In this document: positions 34,765 to 41,714 of the stretch, piece by piece | Numbering within the stretch: the stretch's first letter is position 1 | Layout of the letters: each line of letters starts with the position of its first letter | Assembly (NCBI RefSeq): GCF_029868385.1 | Contig: NZ_JARWNX010000051.1 | Coordinates: 62,001-126,000, forward strand | Direction of reading: 5' to 3' | DNA: 64,000 nt | DNA from: Nocardia cyriacigeorgica | GTDB lineage: Bacteria > Actinomycetota > Actinomycetes > Mycobacteriales > Mycobacteriaceae | Position numbers and translations under genes: made by a program | The notes under the pieces: generated by a model | Database searches by the model: none | Seen by the model: the letters and a program-made list of their open reading frames with translations, nothing else | What the model was told of the DNA's origin: nothing

Positions 34765-35285
34765 ACGCGTCCGGTTATGACCTGGCCAAGGGTTTCGACG
34801 CCTCGGTGGCCAATTTCTGGATGGCCACGCCCCAGCAGCTGTACAAGGAGTTGGAGCGGATGGCGGCCGATGGCCTCGTGGAGACCCGCATCGTGCAGCA
34901 GGAGCGCCGCCCCAACAAGCGGTTGCACACCATCACCCCCGCCGGGCGGGCGGCACTGCACGAGTTCATTGCCACTGCGGCCAAACCCACCGCCATCCGG
35001 GACGAGATGATGGTGAAGGTGCAGGGCATGGACGCCGACGACATATCCGTCGTGCGCGCGGCGGTGGCCGACACACTGGAGTGGTCCAAGACGAAGCTGG
35101 CCCGCTACGAGCGCCTGCGTTCCCGGCTGTTGGACGGTCGCAGCGAACAGGCGTACCTGGCCGAGGCGGAACGGATCGGGCCCTATCTCACGCTGCTGCG
35201 CGGAATCTCCTTCGAGCAGGAGAACATTCGCTGGGCCGAGTTCGCATTGTCGGTGATGGATCGGCGCATCGCCACGCAGGCTTGA
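34761..35285 (+). pseudogene. PadR-family regulator, 5' end deleted
   Basis: An open frame reads HASGYDLAKGFDASVANFWM, then ATPQQLYKELERMAADGLVE and RRPNKRLHTITPAGRAALHE, which is the winged-helix domain of a PadR regulator without its first helix (about 15-20 residues). Upstream in frame is a TGA (34758-34760) and there is no start codon before the GTG at 34806. Initiation there would give a 159-aa protein lacking part of the DNA-binding domain. The C-terminal PadR/AphA-like helical domain is complete. Convergent with trmD, nine bases away. Confidence 0.7.
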
Positions 35286-35294
35286 GCAGCCCGC

Positions 35295-36005
35295 TCATTC
35301 GTTGTCGGACAACAGATCCGGACGACGCTCACGGGTCCGCGACAACGACTGTTCCCGCCGCCACGCCGCCACCTTGGCGTGATCGCCGGACAGCAGGATC
35401 GGCGGCACATCGAGCCCACGCCAGCTCACCGGCCGGGTGTAGCTCGGACCTTCGAGCAGTCCGAGACCTTCTGGCCCCTGCGCTTCGACCGAGAACGAAT
35501 CCTCTTGGTGCGACAGCTGATTGCCGAGCACACCGGGGATCAAACGCACCACGGCCTCGGTCATGACCAGCACCGCGGCCTCGCCGCCGATCAGCACATA
35601 GTCGCCGATGCTGACCTCTTCGACCCGGACCCGGCGGGCGGCGTCGTCGAAGACACGCTGGTCGATGCCTTCGTAGCGGCCACAGGCGAACACCACGTGT
35701 TGTTCGGTGGCCCAGCGTTCGGCCGTCCGCTGGGTGAATCGAACCCCGGCCGGGGTGGGGACCACGAGGAGGGCGTCATCCGGGCAGACCTCATCGAGGG
35801 CATCGCCCCAGACGGTGGGTTTCATGACCATGCCCGGGCCGCCACCGTAGGGGGAATCATCGACGGATTTGTGCACGTCATGGGTCCAGCGGCGCAGGTC
35901 GTGGACCTCGACGGAGATCAGGCCCTTATCAATGGCCTTGCCGAGCAAGGCCGTGCGCAGCGGCTCGAGATACTCCGGGAAAATGGTGACCACGTCGATC
36001 TTCAT
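35295..36005 (-). CDS. trmD: tRNA (guanine37-N1)-methyltransferase
   Basis: TrmD (SPOUT class) methylates G37 of tRNAs with G36, preventing +1 frameshifting. Visible motifs are DDSPYGGGPGMVMKP, the deep trefoil-knot segments CGRYEGIDQRV and SIGDYVLIGGEAAVL, and the C-terminal LLSGDHAKVAAWRRE. At 236 aa it has the normal length. Last gene of the rpsP-kphA-rimM-trmD operon. Confidence 0.96.
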   Translation of the reverse strand: MKIDVVTIFPEYLEPLRTALLGKAIDKGLISVEVHDLRRWTHDVHKSVDDSPYGGGPGMVMKPTVWGDALDEVCPDDALLVVPTPAGVRFTQRTAERWATEQHVVFACGRYEGIDQRVFDDAARRVRVEEVSIGDYVLIGGEAAVLVMTEAVVRLIPGVLGNQLSHQEDSFSVEAQGPEGLGLLEGPSYTRPVSWRGLDVPPILLSGDHAKVAAWRREQSLSRTRERRPDLLSDNE

Positions 36006-36018
36006 GACGCCGACCGCC

Positions 36019-36546
36019 TCATTCGGGATCCAGCAGACCCTCGGGCGGATCGATCACGATCAGCCCATCGGCCACCGACACCGTCGGCACGATGGCCATG
36101 ACGAACGGGATCAGGATCTCACGTCCGTCGTCGTCGGCGGCGCGCACCGACAGCAATTCTCCTGCGGCGGAATGCAATACCTCGATCACGGTGCCGACCG
36201 CGGTGCCGTCGGCGAGTTCGACCCGTAGGCCTTCGAGTTCGTGATCGTAGAACTCGTCCGGATCCTGCGATGGCCCGAGATCCGCACTGTCCACCAGGAA
36301 CAGCATGCCGCGCAGTTCATCGGCGGCGGTGCGGTCGGAGACTCCGGCCACCTGCACGAGGAGTCGGCCCGAGTGCTCCCGGGCCGACTCCACGGTGAAG
36401 GCACGGACTTCCGTCGACCGCGCCAACCGTCCACGCAGGGTGGTACCGGGCGCGAAACGCGCCTCCGGCTCATCGGTGCGTACGTCGACGACCAATTCTC
36501 CGCGCACGCCGTGCGACTTGGCGACACGACCTACGACGAGTTCCAT
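36019..36546 (-). CDS. rimM: 16S rRNA processing/ribosome maturation factor RimM
   Basis: The 175-aa protein has the N-terminal RimM barrel (ELVVGRVAKSHGVRGELVVDV) and a C-terminal PRC barrel (EFYDHELEGLRVELADGTAVG, then IPFVMAIVPTVSVADGLIVI). It assists 30S 3'-domain maturation, binding S19. Its ATG overlaps the stop of the KH-protein gene (TAATG), indicating coupled translation. Confidence 0.95.
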   Translation of the reverse strand: MELVVGRVAKSHGVRGELVVDVRTDEPEARFAPGTTLRGRLARSTEVRAFTVESAREHSGRLLVQVAGVSDRTAADELRGMLFLVDSADLGPSQDPDEFYDHELEGLRVELADGTAVGTVIEVLHSAAGELLSVRAADDDGREILIPFVMAIVPTVSVADGLIVIDPPEGLLDPE

Positions 36547-36788
36547 TACGCGTCGGTGTCCACCACGTCGACCCGGATACCCCGGCCGCCGATACCGGCA
36601 ACGAGGGTGCGCAGCGCGGTCGCGGTACGTCCACCGCGCCCGATCACCTTGCCCAGATCATCGGGATGGACGTGCACCTCGACCGTCCGCCCGCGGCGGC
36701 CGGTGATCAGCTCGACGCGCACGTCATCGGGGTTGGCGACGATGCCGCGAACCAGATGTTCGACGGCATCGGCGACGACAGCACTCAT
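36546..36788 (-). CDS. khpA: KH-domain RNA-binding protein (KhpA-like, Rv2908c)
   Basis: The 80-aa protein is a single KH domain with the RNA-binding GxxG loop in DDLGKVIGRGGRTATALRTL. KhpA-type proteins bind RNA globally, often with KhpB. Both ends overlap neighbours by one base (TAATG with rpsP upstream and rimM downstream), so stoichiometric coupled translation is likely. Confidence 0.93.
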   Translation of the reverse strand: MSAVVADAVEHLVRGIVANPDDVRVELITGRRGRTVEVHVHPDDLGKVIGRGGRTATALRTLVAGIGGRGIRVDVVDTDA

Positions 36789-37225
36789 TACTCGGCGGCC
36801 TCGGCCGACTCGGCGCCCTCAGCGGCCTCGTCCTTCTTGGCGGCCTTCTTCTTGGGGGTGACGGCCTCGGCGACCGGCTCGTTGTCGGCGGCGGCGAGCG
36901 CGGCGTTGAACAGGTCGAGCTTGGAGGTCTTGGCTTCCTTGACCTTCAGGGTGCCCTCGGCGCCCGGCAGGCCCTTGAACTTCTGCCAGTCACCGGTGAT
37001 CTCCAGCAGACGCTGCACCGGCTCGGTCGGCTGCGCGCCGACACCCAGCCAGTACTGCACGCGCTCGGAATCGATCTCGATCAGCGAGGGCTCTTCCTTC
37101 GGGTGGTACTTGCCGATGGACTCGATGGCCCGGCCGTCACGGCGGGTGCGCGCGTCGGCGACGACGACGCGGTACTGCGGGTTACGAATCTTGCCCAAGC
37201 GGGTGAGCTTGATGCGAACAGCCAT
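36788..37225 (-). CDS. rpsP: 30S ribosomal protein S16
   Basis: S16 starts MAVRIKLTRLGKIRNPQYRV and continues ARTRRDGRAIESIGKYHP, the family signature. The 145-aa product is longer than the usual 80-100 because of an Ala/Glu/Lys-rich C-terminal tail (about 35 residues), as in other Mycobacteriales. GAAAGG ribosome binding site upstream of ATG. First gene of rpsP-khpA-rimM-trmD. Confidence 0.96.
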   Translation of the reverse strand: MAVRIKLTRLGKIRNPQYRVVVADARTRRDGRAIESIGKYHPKEEPSLIEIDSERVQYWLGVGAQPTEPVQRLLEITGDWQKFKGLPGAEGTLKVKEAKTSKLDLFNAALAAADNEPVAEAVTPKKKAAKKDEAAEGAESAEAAE

Positions 37226-37529
37226 TGCTGATCTACCTTTCGAGGTTGGTCACGGCGCAATTCGGCGACCCACATGGTCTGCGAGCCCGGTTTTGCGGTT
37301 GAAGTGTGTGACCGCCGCGCGGTACGTGACCGGAGACGGGCTGACACTGTCCATACGGACGATCGACCATTGTGCCAGACGCCTGGGCTGCGCCTGAAAT
37401 CGGTCCAGCGGCTCAGGCGCCCCTCTCTCGGCCGCGCCAGCTGTCGATGGCGCGGCCCGACAGCTCACTACCCCGCCGAGACAACAGCAAAGCTTGCCAA
37501 GAATTACTCATCCGAGTAACAATTTACTT
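37226..37529. other. Divergent intergenic region rpsP / TetR
   Basis: About 300 bases without a gene. The left part should hold the rpsP promoter. The right edge holds twin 16-bp palindromes directly in front of the TetR gene. The middle shows nothing recognisable. Confidence 0.5.
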
Positions 37530-37539
37530 GTGCAAGTAA
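37504..37539. promoter_or_regulatory. Twin palindromic operators in front of the TetR gene
   Basis: TTACTCATCCGAGTAA (37504-37519; 6-bp arms) and TTACTTGTGCAAGTAA (37524-37539; 7-bp arms) share the TTACT/AGTAA ends. Their centres are exactly 20 bases apart, about two helical turns. The second palindrome contains the likely GTG start codon of the TetR gene (37530), so binding would block initiation of a leaderless or short-leader transcript: classical autorepression. Confidence 0.75.
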
Positions 37540-38144
37540 CAGACGGATCAGCGGCCATCTCCCCCGCCGCCGCCGAGCGACGCAGGCAGATCGTGGCCGC
37601 GACGATGCAGGTGCTGGCCGAGGTCGGCTATGCCAAGACCTCGTTCGCGAAGATCGCCGAGCACGCGGGGCTCAGCAGCACGCGATTGATCTCGTATCAC
37701 TTCAGCGGCAAGGACGAGTTGATGCGCGATGTGCTGGTGGCAGCCAAGGACGCCGCCGTGGAATTCATCGGACCGCGGATCATGGCCACCACCGATCACC
37801 GGTCCTGGTTGGCCGCCTATATCACCGCGAACATGGTGTTCATGCGCGACCGCACGGCAGTGCTGCGTGCGTTGATCGAGCTCAACAGCAATGCCAGGGC
37901 GGCGCTCGGGGACCAGTTCGTCGACGCCGCGGCCGTCGGCTCACCGCTCGACGCTCTCGAACAGGCCCTGCGCGAGGGGCAGGCCGCAGGCGCCTTCCGT
38001 GACTTCGACCCCCACGTCATGGCGGTGGCGCTGCGCGCGGCCATCGACACCATCGCGATCGGATACGCCGAGGATCAGGCCGCTGACGTCGAGCTCTTCG
38101 CCGCCGAACTCGTCACGCTGTTCGACCGCGCGACCGCCGCCTGA
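37530..38144 (+). CDS. TetR-family transcriptional regulator
   Basis: The product of about 204 residues has a TetR_N domain near residues 15-62 (AAERRRQIVAATMQVLAEVG, AKTSFAKIAEHAGLSSTRLI, SYHFSGKDELMRDVL) and a ligand-binding helical C-terminal domain. The GTG at 37530 lies inside the second operator; a TTG at 37494 would add 12 residues translated through both operators and is less likely. The SDR gene follows 30 bases downstream, so the regulator probably controls itself and that oxidoreductase. Confidence 0.85.
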   Translation: MQVTDGSAAISPAAAERRRQIVAATMQVLAEVGYAKTSFAKIAEHAGLSSTRLISYHFSGKDELMRDVLVAAKDAAVEFIGPRIMATTDHRSWLAAYITANMVFMRDRTAVLRALIELNSNARAALGDQFVDAAAVGSPLDALEQALREGQAAGAFRDFDPHVMAVALRAAIDTIAIGYAEDQAADVELFAAELVTLFDRATAA

Positions 38145-38174
38145 TTCACCAGAACTCCCACCGAAAGGAATGCA

Positions 38175-39038
38175 ATGAAACTGGAAACCGGACAGGTCGC
38201 CGTGGTCACCGGCGCCGCCGATGGCATCGGACGGGCGATTGCCGAGACCCTGCATGCCCGCGGGATCCGCGTGGTGCTGGCCGATATCGATGGCGATGGC
38301 CTCGCAAAGGCCGCCGAGGAGATCGGCCACGACACTCCCGCGGTCCCGACCGATGTCGCCGACCCCCAACAGGTCCAGCGATTGGCCGAGACCACCCTGC
38401 GACTCTTCGGCCGGGTCGATCTGGTGTTCAACAATGCCGGAACGGGCGCAGGCGGGCCGATCTGGGCGGTGGAACCCGATGACTTGCAACGAGTCTGGGC
38501 CGTCAACGTCCAGGGTGTCATCAACGGGATGCGCGCGTTCGTCCCGCATATGATCGAGGCGGGTCGCGGACACATCATCAACACGTCGTCCCTGGCCGGG
38601 GTGACCACGGGCCTGTTCAACGGGCCCTACACCGCCAGCAAGCACGCGGTCGTCTCATTGACCGAGTCACTGCACGGCGAACTGGCCGTCCTTGCACCCG
38701 GCATCGGCGCCACCGTGGTGTGTCCCGGCCCGGTCGACACCCAGATGCTGCGCGGCGTCACCGACGGCGTCGGATCATTACTCGGCGACGGTGTCCCCGT
38801 ACAGCCCACCGAAGGGTGGTTCGGCACGCTCACCCCTGACCAGTGGGAACGTCTCACGCCCGGCCTCGGCATCATCTCTCGGATGGCGACCGAGATGATG
38901 CCTGCCGCGCAGGCCGCCGAGATCATCCTCGCGGCTGTAGAGGCCGACCGCCTCTATGTCACCACTCACCCGAACATGGCCACCCAGGCCAGCGACCGAG
39001 TCGCCGCGATCGTGGCCGATATGCAGGCATCCGCGTAG
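38175..39038 (+). CDS. Short-chain dehydrogenase/reductase
   Basis: The 287-aa SDR has the cofactor motif TGAADGIG (12-19), Asp in VVLADIDG favouring NAD(H), NNAG, the catalytic Ser in INTSSLAGV and YTASK (Tyr/Lys). ATG with AAAGGAA upstream. The C-terminus (about 70 residues past the core) includes GWFGTLTPDQWERLTPG, which may line the substrate pocket. Paired with the preceding TetR gene; substrate unknown. Confidence 0.88.
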   Translation: MKLETGQVAVVTGAADGIGRAIAETLHARGIRVVLADIDGDGLAKAAEEIGHDTPAVPTDVADPQQVQRLAETTLRLFGRVDLVFNNAGTGAGGPIWAVEPDDLQRVWAVNVQGVINGMRAFVPHMIEAGRGHIINTSSLAGVTTGLFNGPYTASKHAVVSLTESLHGELAVLAPGIGATVVCPGPVDTQMLRGVTDGVGSLLGDGVPVQPTEGWFGTLTPDQWERLTPGLGIISRMATEMMPAAQAAEIILAAVEADRLYVTTHPNMATQASDRVAAIVADMQASA

Positions 39039-39050
39039 CCGGTGACGACC

Positions 39051-39094
39051 GAATCCGGACCGATGCCCGAGGCACACGGGATCGGGCCGGATTC
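39051..39094. terminator. Bidirectional hairpin between SDR gene and truncated Uma2 gene
   Basis: GAATCCGG pairs with CCGGATTC and, after one mismatch, CCGAT pairs with ATCGG. It lies between two convergent stop codons (39038 and 39106). Confidence 0.65.
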
Positions 39095-39105
39095 GAGCCG
39101 CGGCA

Positions 39106-39468
39106 CTACGTTGTCAGCTCGGCGGTGTTCACTACGACAGGTACCGGCCCCGGCGCCTTGACGGTCTCTCCGGCCGCGGCGCGAACCACCTGTCGGTAGC
39201 CGTGTTCCCCCATCGAATACCCCGAGAAGACGACAGGCTTTCCCACCGGCATTTCCACCACCCACAGGTACGGAACCCGCGCCGATGCGTAACCGGCGAT
39301 CTTGGTGTCCCGCTCCTCCCTGGTGTTGCCGGGCGACCAGATCTCTACCGCCAGAACCACATTCTCGGGTGCAAAGCTGGTCTGGTTGATATCGGTGTCG
39401 ACGATGACGATGTCGGGAATCACCCCGGTGCGGAACGCTGTGTTGATACGCACCGCGACCGCAGGCAA
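39106..39468 (-). pseudogene. Uma2-family gene lacking its N-terminal third
   Basis: This 120-aa frame contains the catalytic half of a Uma2 nuclease: Asp19 (VIPDIVIV), Glu42 (LAVEIWSPGN) and Lys56 (RDTKIAGYASARVPYLWVVE). The first 60-70 residues of a normal member are missing. Only a TTG (39468) is available as start, and the upstream frame dissolves into a 16-bp tandem repeat (39473-39509). It could still produce a stable fragment, but looks like a decayed gene. Confidence 0.65.
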
Positions 39469-39472
39469 TACC

Positions 39473-39509
39473 CGCAGGTGCGAGTAGCCGCAGGTGCGAG
39501 TAGCCGCAG
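39473..39509. repeat. 16-bp tandem repeat at the broken 5' end of the Uma2 gene
   Basis: CGCAGGTGCGAGTAGC is present twice in perfect tandem (39473-39488, 39489-39504), with five bases of a third copy. The repeat lies exactly where the Uma2 similarity stops, suggesting a rearrangement junction. Confidence 0.85.
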
Positions 39510-39587
39510 CGGATCACCCTCGGGGCAGACACCGTATTCTGTCGATCCCGGCCGAGCCACCCATTCGTGGCTACGGCTGGGCGCGGC

Positions 39588-41144
39588 CTACTTGTTCGGG
39601 AACTTCAGCTTCGACAGGTCGAAGCCCTCGAGTCCCGGGGGGAGCTGGTCGAGACCGGCGGGCATACCGGACAGGTCGGGCATACCCGCGGGCATACCGG
39701 GCATACCGCCCGGGAAACCGCCACGCACCTTCGGCGGGGTCGGGCCGCGGCCGCCCTTCTTCCCCTTCTTGCCCTTTTTGTTGCTGCGGCGGTTCGCGCC
39801 GGGCATGCCCATCTGGCGGCCCATCGCGGCCATCATCTTCTTGGCCTCGAAGAAGCGATCGACGAGCTGGTTGACGTCGGAGACCTGCACGCCCGAGCCG
39901 TTGGCGATGCGCAGGCGGCGGGAGGCGTTGATGATCTTGGGGTTATCGCGTTCGGCCGGGGTCATACCGCGGATGATGGCCTGCACGCGGTCGAGCTGCT
40001 TGTCGTCGACCTGGGCGAGGACGTCCTTCATCTGGCCCGCGCCGGGCAGCATGCCGAGCAGGTTGCCGATGGGGCCCATCTTGCGGATGGCGAGCATCTG
40101 GTCGAGGAAGTCCTCGAGGGTCAGCTCACCGCTGCCGATCTTGCGCGCGGCCTCCTCGGCCTGCTGCTGGTCGTAGACCTGCTCGGCCTGTTCGATGAGG
40201 GTGAGCACATCACCCATGCCGAGGATGCGGCTGGCCATCCGGTCCGGATGGAAGACGTCGAAGTCCTCGAGCTTTTCACCGGTGGAGGCGAACATGATCG
40301 GCGCGCCGGTGACATTGCGGACGCTGAGCGCGGCGCCACCGCGGGCGTCACCGTCGAGCTTGGTGAGCACGACGCCGGTGAAACCGACGCCGTCGCGGAA
40401 TGCCTCGGCGGTGGTGACGGCGTCCTGGCCGATCATGGCGTCGAGCACGAACAGCGTCTCGTCCGGCTGCACGGCATCACGGATACCGGCGGCCTGGGCC
40501 ATCAGTTCGGCGTCGATACCGAGACGACCGGCGGTGTCGACGATCACCACGTCGTACTGCTTCTTCCTGGCCTCGGCCACACCGGCCTCGGCGACGGCGA
40601 CCGGATCGGCGGCCGAGACGCCGAGCGCATTATCGCCGCCACCGACCGAGGTGCCGGGGTGGGGCGCGAAGACCGGGACGCCCGCGCGCTCACCGACCAC
40701 TTGCAGCTGGGTGACGGCGCCCGGACGTTGCAGGTCACAGGCCACCAGCAACGGCTGATGCCCCTGCCCCTTGAGCCAGGTGGCCAGCTTGCCCGCGAGG
40801 GTGGTCTTACCGGCACCCTGCAAACCGGCGAGCATGATGACCGTCGGCGGAGTCTTGGCCAGCGTGATGCGGCGGGTCTCGCCGCCGAGGATGGCGACCA
40901 GCTCCTCGTTGACGATCTTGACGACCTGCTGGGCGGGGTTCAGCGCCGCGGAGACCTCGGCGCCCTTGGCGCGCTCCTTGATCTTGGCGATGAAACCGCG
41001 CACCACCGGCAGCGCGACATCGGCTTCCAGCAGTGCGAGGCGGATCTCGCGGCAGGTGGCGTCGATGTCAGCCGGCGACAGACGTCCCTTACCGCGTAGG
41101 TCCTTGAGGGCACCGGTAAGCCGGTCGGAAAGGGATTCGAACAC
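39588..41144 (-). CDS. ffh: Signal recognition particle protein (SRP54)
   Basis: The 518-aa Ffh has an N domain (1-85), a GTPase G domain with GLQGAGKTT (107-115), DTAGRLGID and TKLDGDARGG, and a methionine-rich M domain (about 300-435). The C-terminus carries a basic KKGKKGKKGGR stretch and then a Gly/Met/Pro-rich tail (repeats of GMPAG). With 4.5S RNA it delivers membrane proteins to FtsY, which is also encoded in this window. Mycobacterial counterpart Rv2916c. Confidence 0.97.
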   Translation of the reverse strand: MFESLSDRLTGALKDLRGKGRLSPADIDATCREIRLALLEADVALPVVRGFIAKIKERAKGAEVSAALNPAQQVVKIVNEELVAILGGETRRITLAKTPPTVIMLAGLQGAGKTTLAGKLATWLKGQGHQPLLVACDLQRPGAVTQLQVVGERAGVPVFAPHPGTSVGGGDNALGVSAADPVAVAEAGVAEARKKQYDVVIVDTAGRLGIDAELMAQAAGIRDAVQPDETLFVLDAMIGQDAVTTAEAFRDGVGFTGVVLTKLDGDARGGAALSVRNVTGAPIMFASTGEKLEDFDVFHPDRMASRILGMGDVLTLIEQAEQVYDQQQAEEAARKIGSGELTLEDFLDQMLAIRKMGPIGNLLGMLPGAGQMKDVLAQVDDKQLDRVQAIIRGMTPAERDNPKIINASRRLRIANGSGVQVSDVNQLVDRFFEAKKMMAAMGRQMGMPGANRRSNKKGKKGKKGGRGPTPPKVRGGFPGGMPGMPAGMPDLSGMPAGLDQLPPGLEGFDLSKLKFPNK

Positions 41145-41164
41145 CGATCGCGCTCCTGATCTCG

Positions 41165-41176
41165 AGTGACGTCACT
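41165..41176. promoter_or_regulatory. Perfect 12-bp palindrome upstream of ffh
   Basis: AGTGACGTCACT lies 21 bases upstream of the ffh start. A second inverted repeat, ATCCCA-gcgtaa-TGGGAT, follows at 41179-41196. They may be operator or leader structures; no factor assigned. Confidence 0.4.
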
Positions 41177-41239
41177 ACATCCCAGCGTAATGGGATCACC
41201 GGACTGCGCACGCAGCCGGTGTGCACTGGGTGCGCGAGG

Positions 41240-41554
41240 TTACTCCGCCGCGCGCCGGCGCGGGATGCGAGTGCGCCGATAGTCGTGGTTTTCCCTGGCC
41301 ACCATGAACGCGGCCTCACGACCGGTCAGGCCGAGTTCGAGGGCCAGACCGTCCAGCGCGGTCCAATCACCTTCCACCGGCAGCCCGGACGTGGCGACCG
41401 ACGCCGCGATGGTCATCGCGGTGACCGCCTGCCGTCCGGTCAGGGTGCGGCCGGGTAGCCAGGACACCACCCAGAGATCCCCGCCGACGCAGCGGGCGAC
41501 ATGCGGGGTCACATCACTGGTCATGATCGACGAGGCGACGACTTCGATTGCCAC
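41240..41554 (-). CDS. Hypothetical protein upstream of ffh
   Basis: The 104-aa product contains CVGGDLWVVSWLPGRTLTGRQ, an Ala/Thr-rich helix (AVTAMTIAASVATSG), LDGLALELGLTGREAAFMVA and a basic end (RRTRIPRRRAAE). A GTG at 41554 with GGGGAGC upstream is chosen; an ATG ten codons later lacks a ribosome binding site. Similar small proteins of unknown function are common in Nocardia and Rhodococcus. No domain recognised. Confidence 0.6.
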   Translation of the reverse strand: MAIEVVASSIMTSDVTPHVARCVGGDLWVVSWLPGRTLTGRQAVTAMTIAASVATSGLPVEGDWTALDGLALELGLTGREAAFMVARENHDYRRTRIPRRRAAE

Positions 41555-41714
41555 CGACCTGCTCCCCTCGTATGCGACAGCCCGACGCACCGATCCTAAG
41601 GGCCGATGATCGCGTCGTAGGGATTTCCAGCAAATCATGTGCAAAGGACTGCTTTTCGGATTACGACGAGGTCACAGCATTGTTCGGTCGATCAGACACG
41701 AATATCGCAGCGGC

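Noticed and set aside
39567..41099. 510-codon plus-strand frame
   Set aside because: Antisense to ffh; Gly/His/Asp-rich composition typical of the complement of a high-GC gene.
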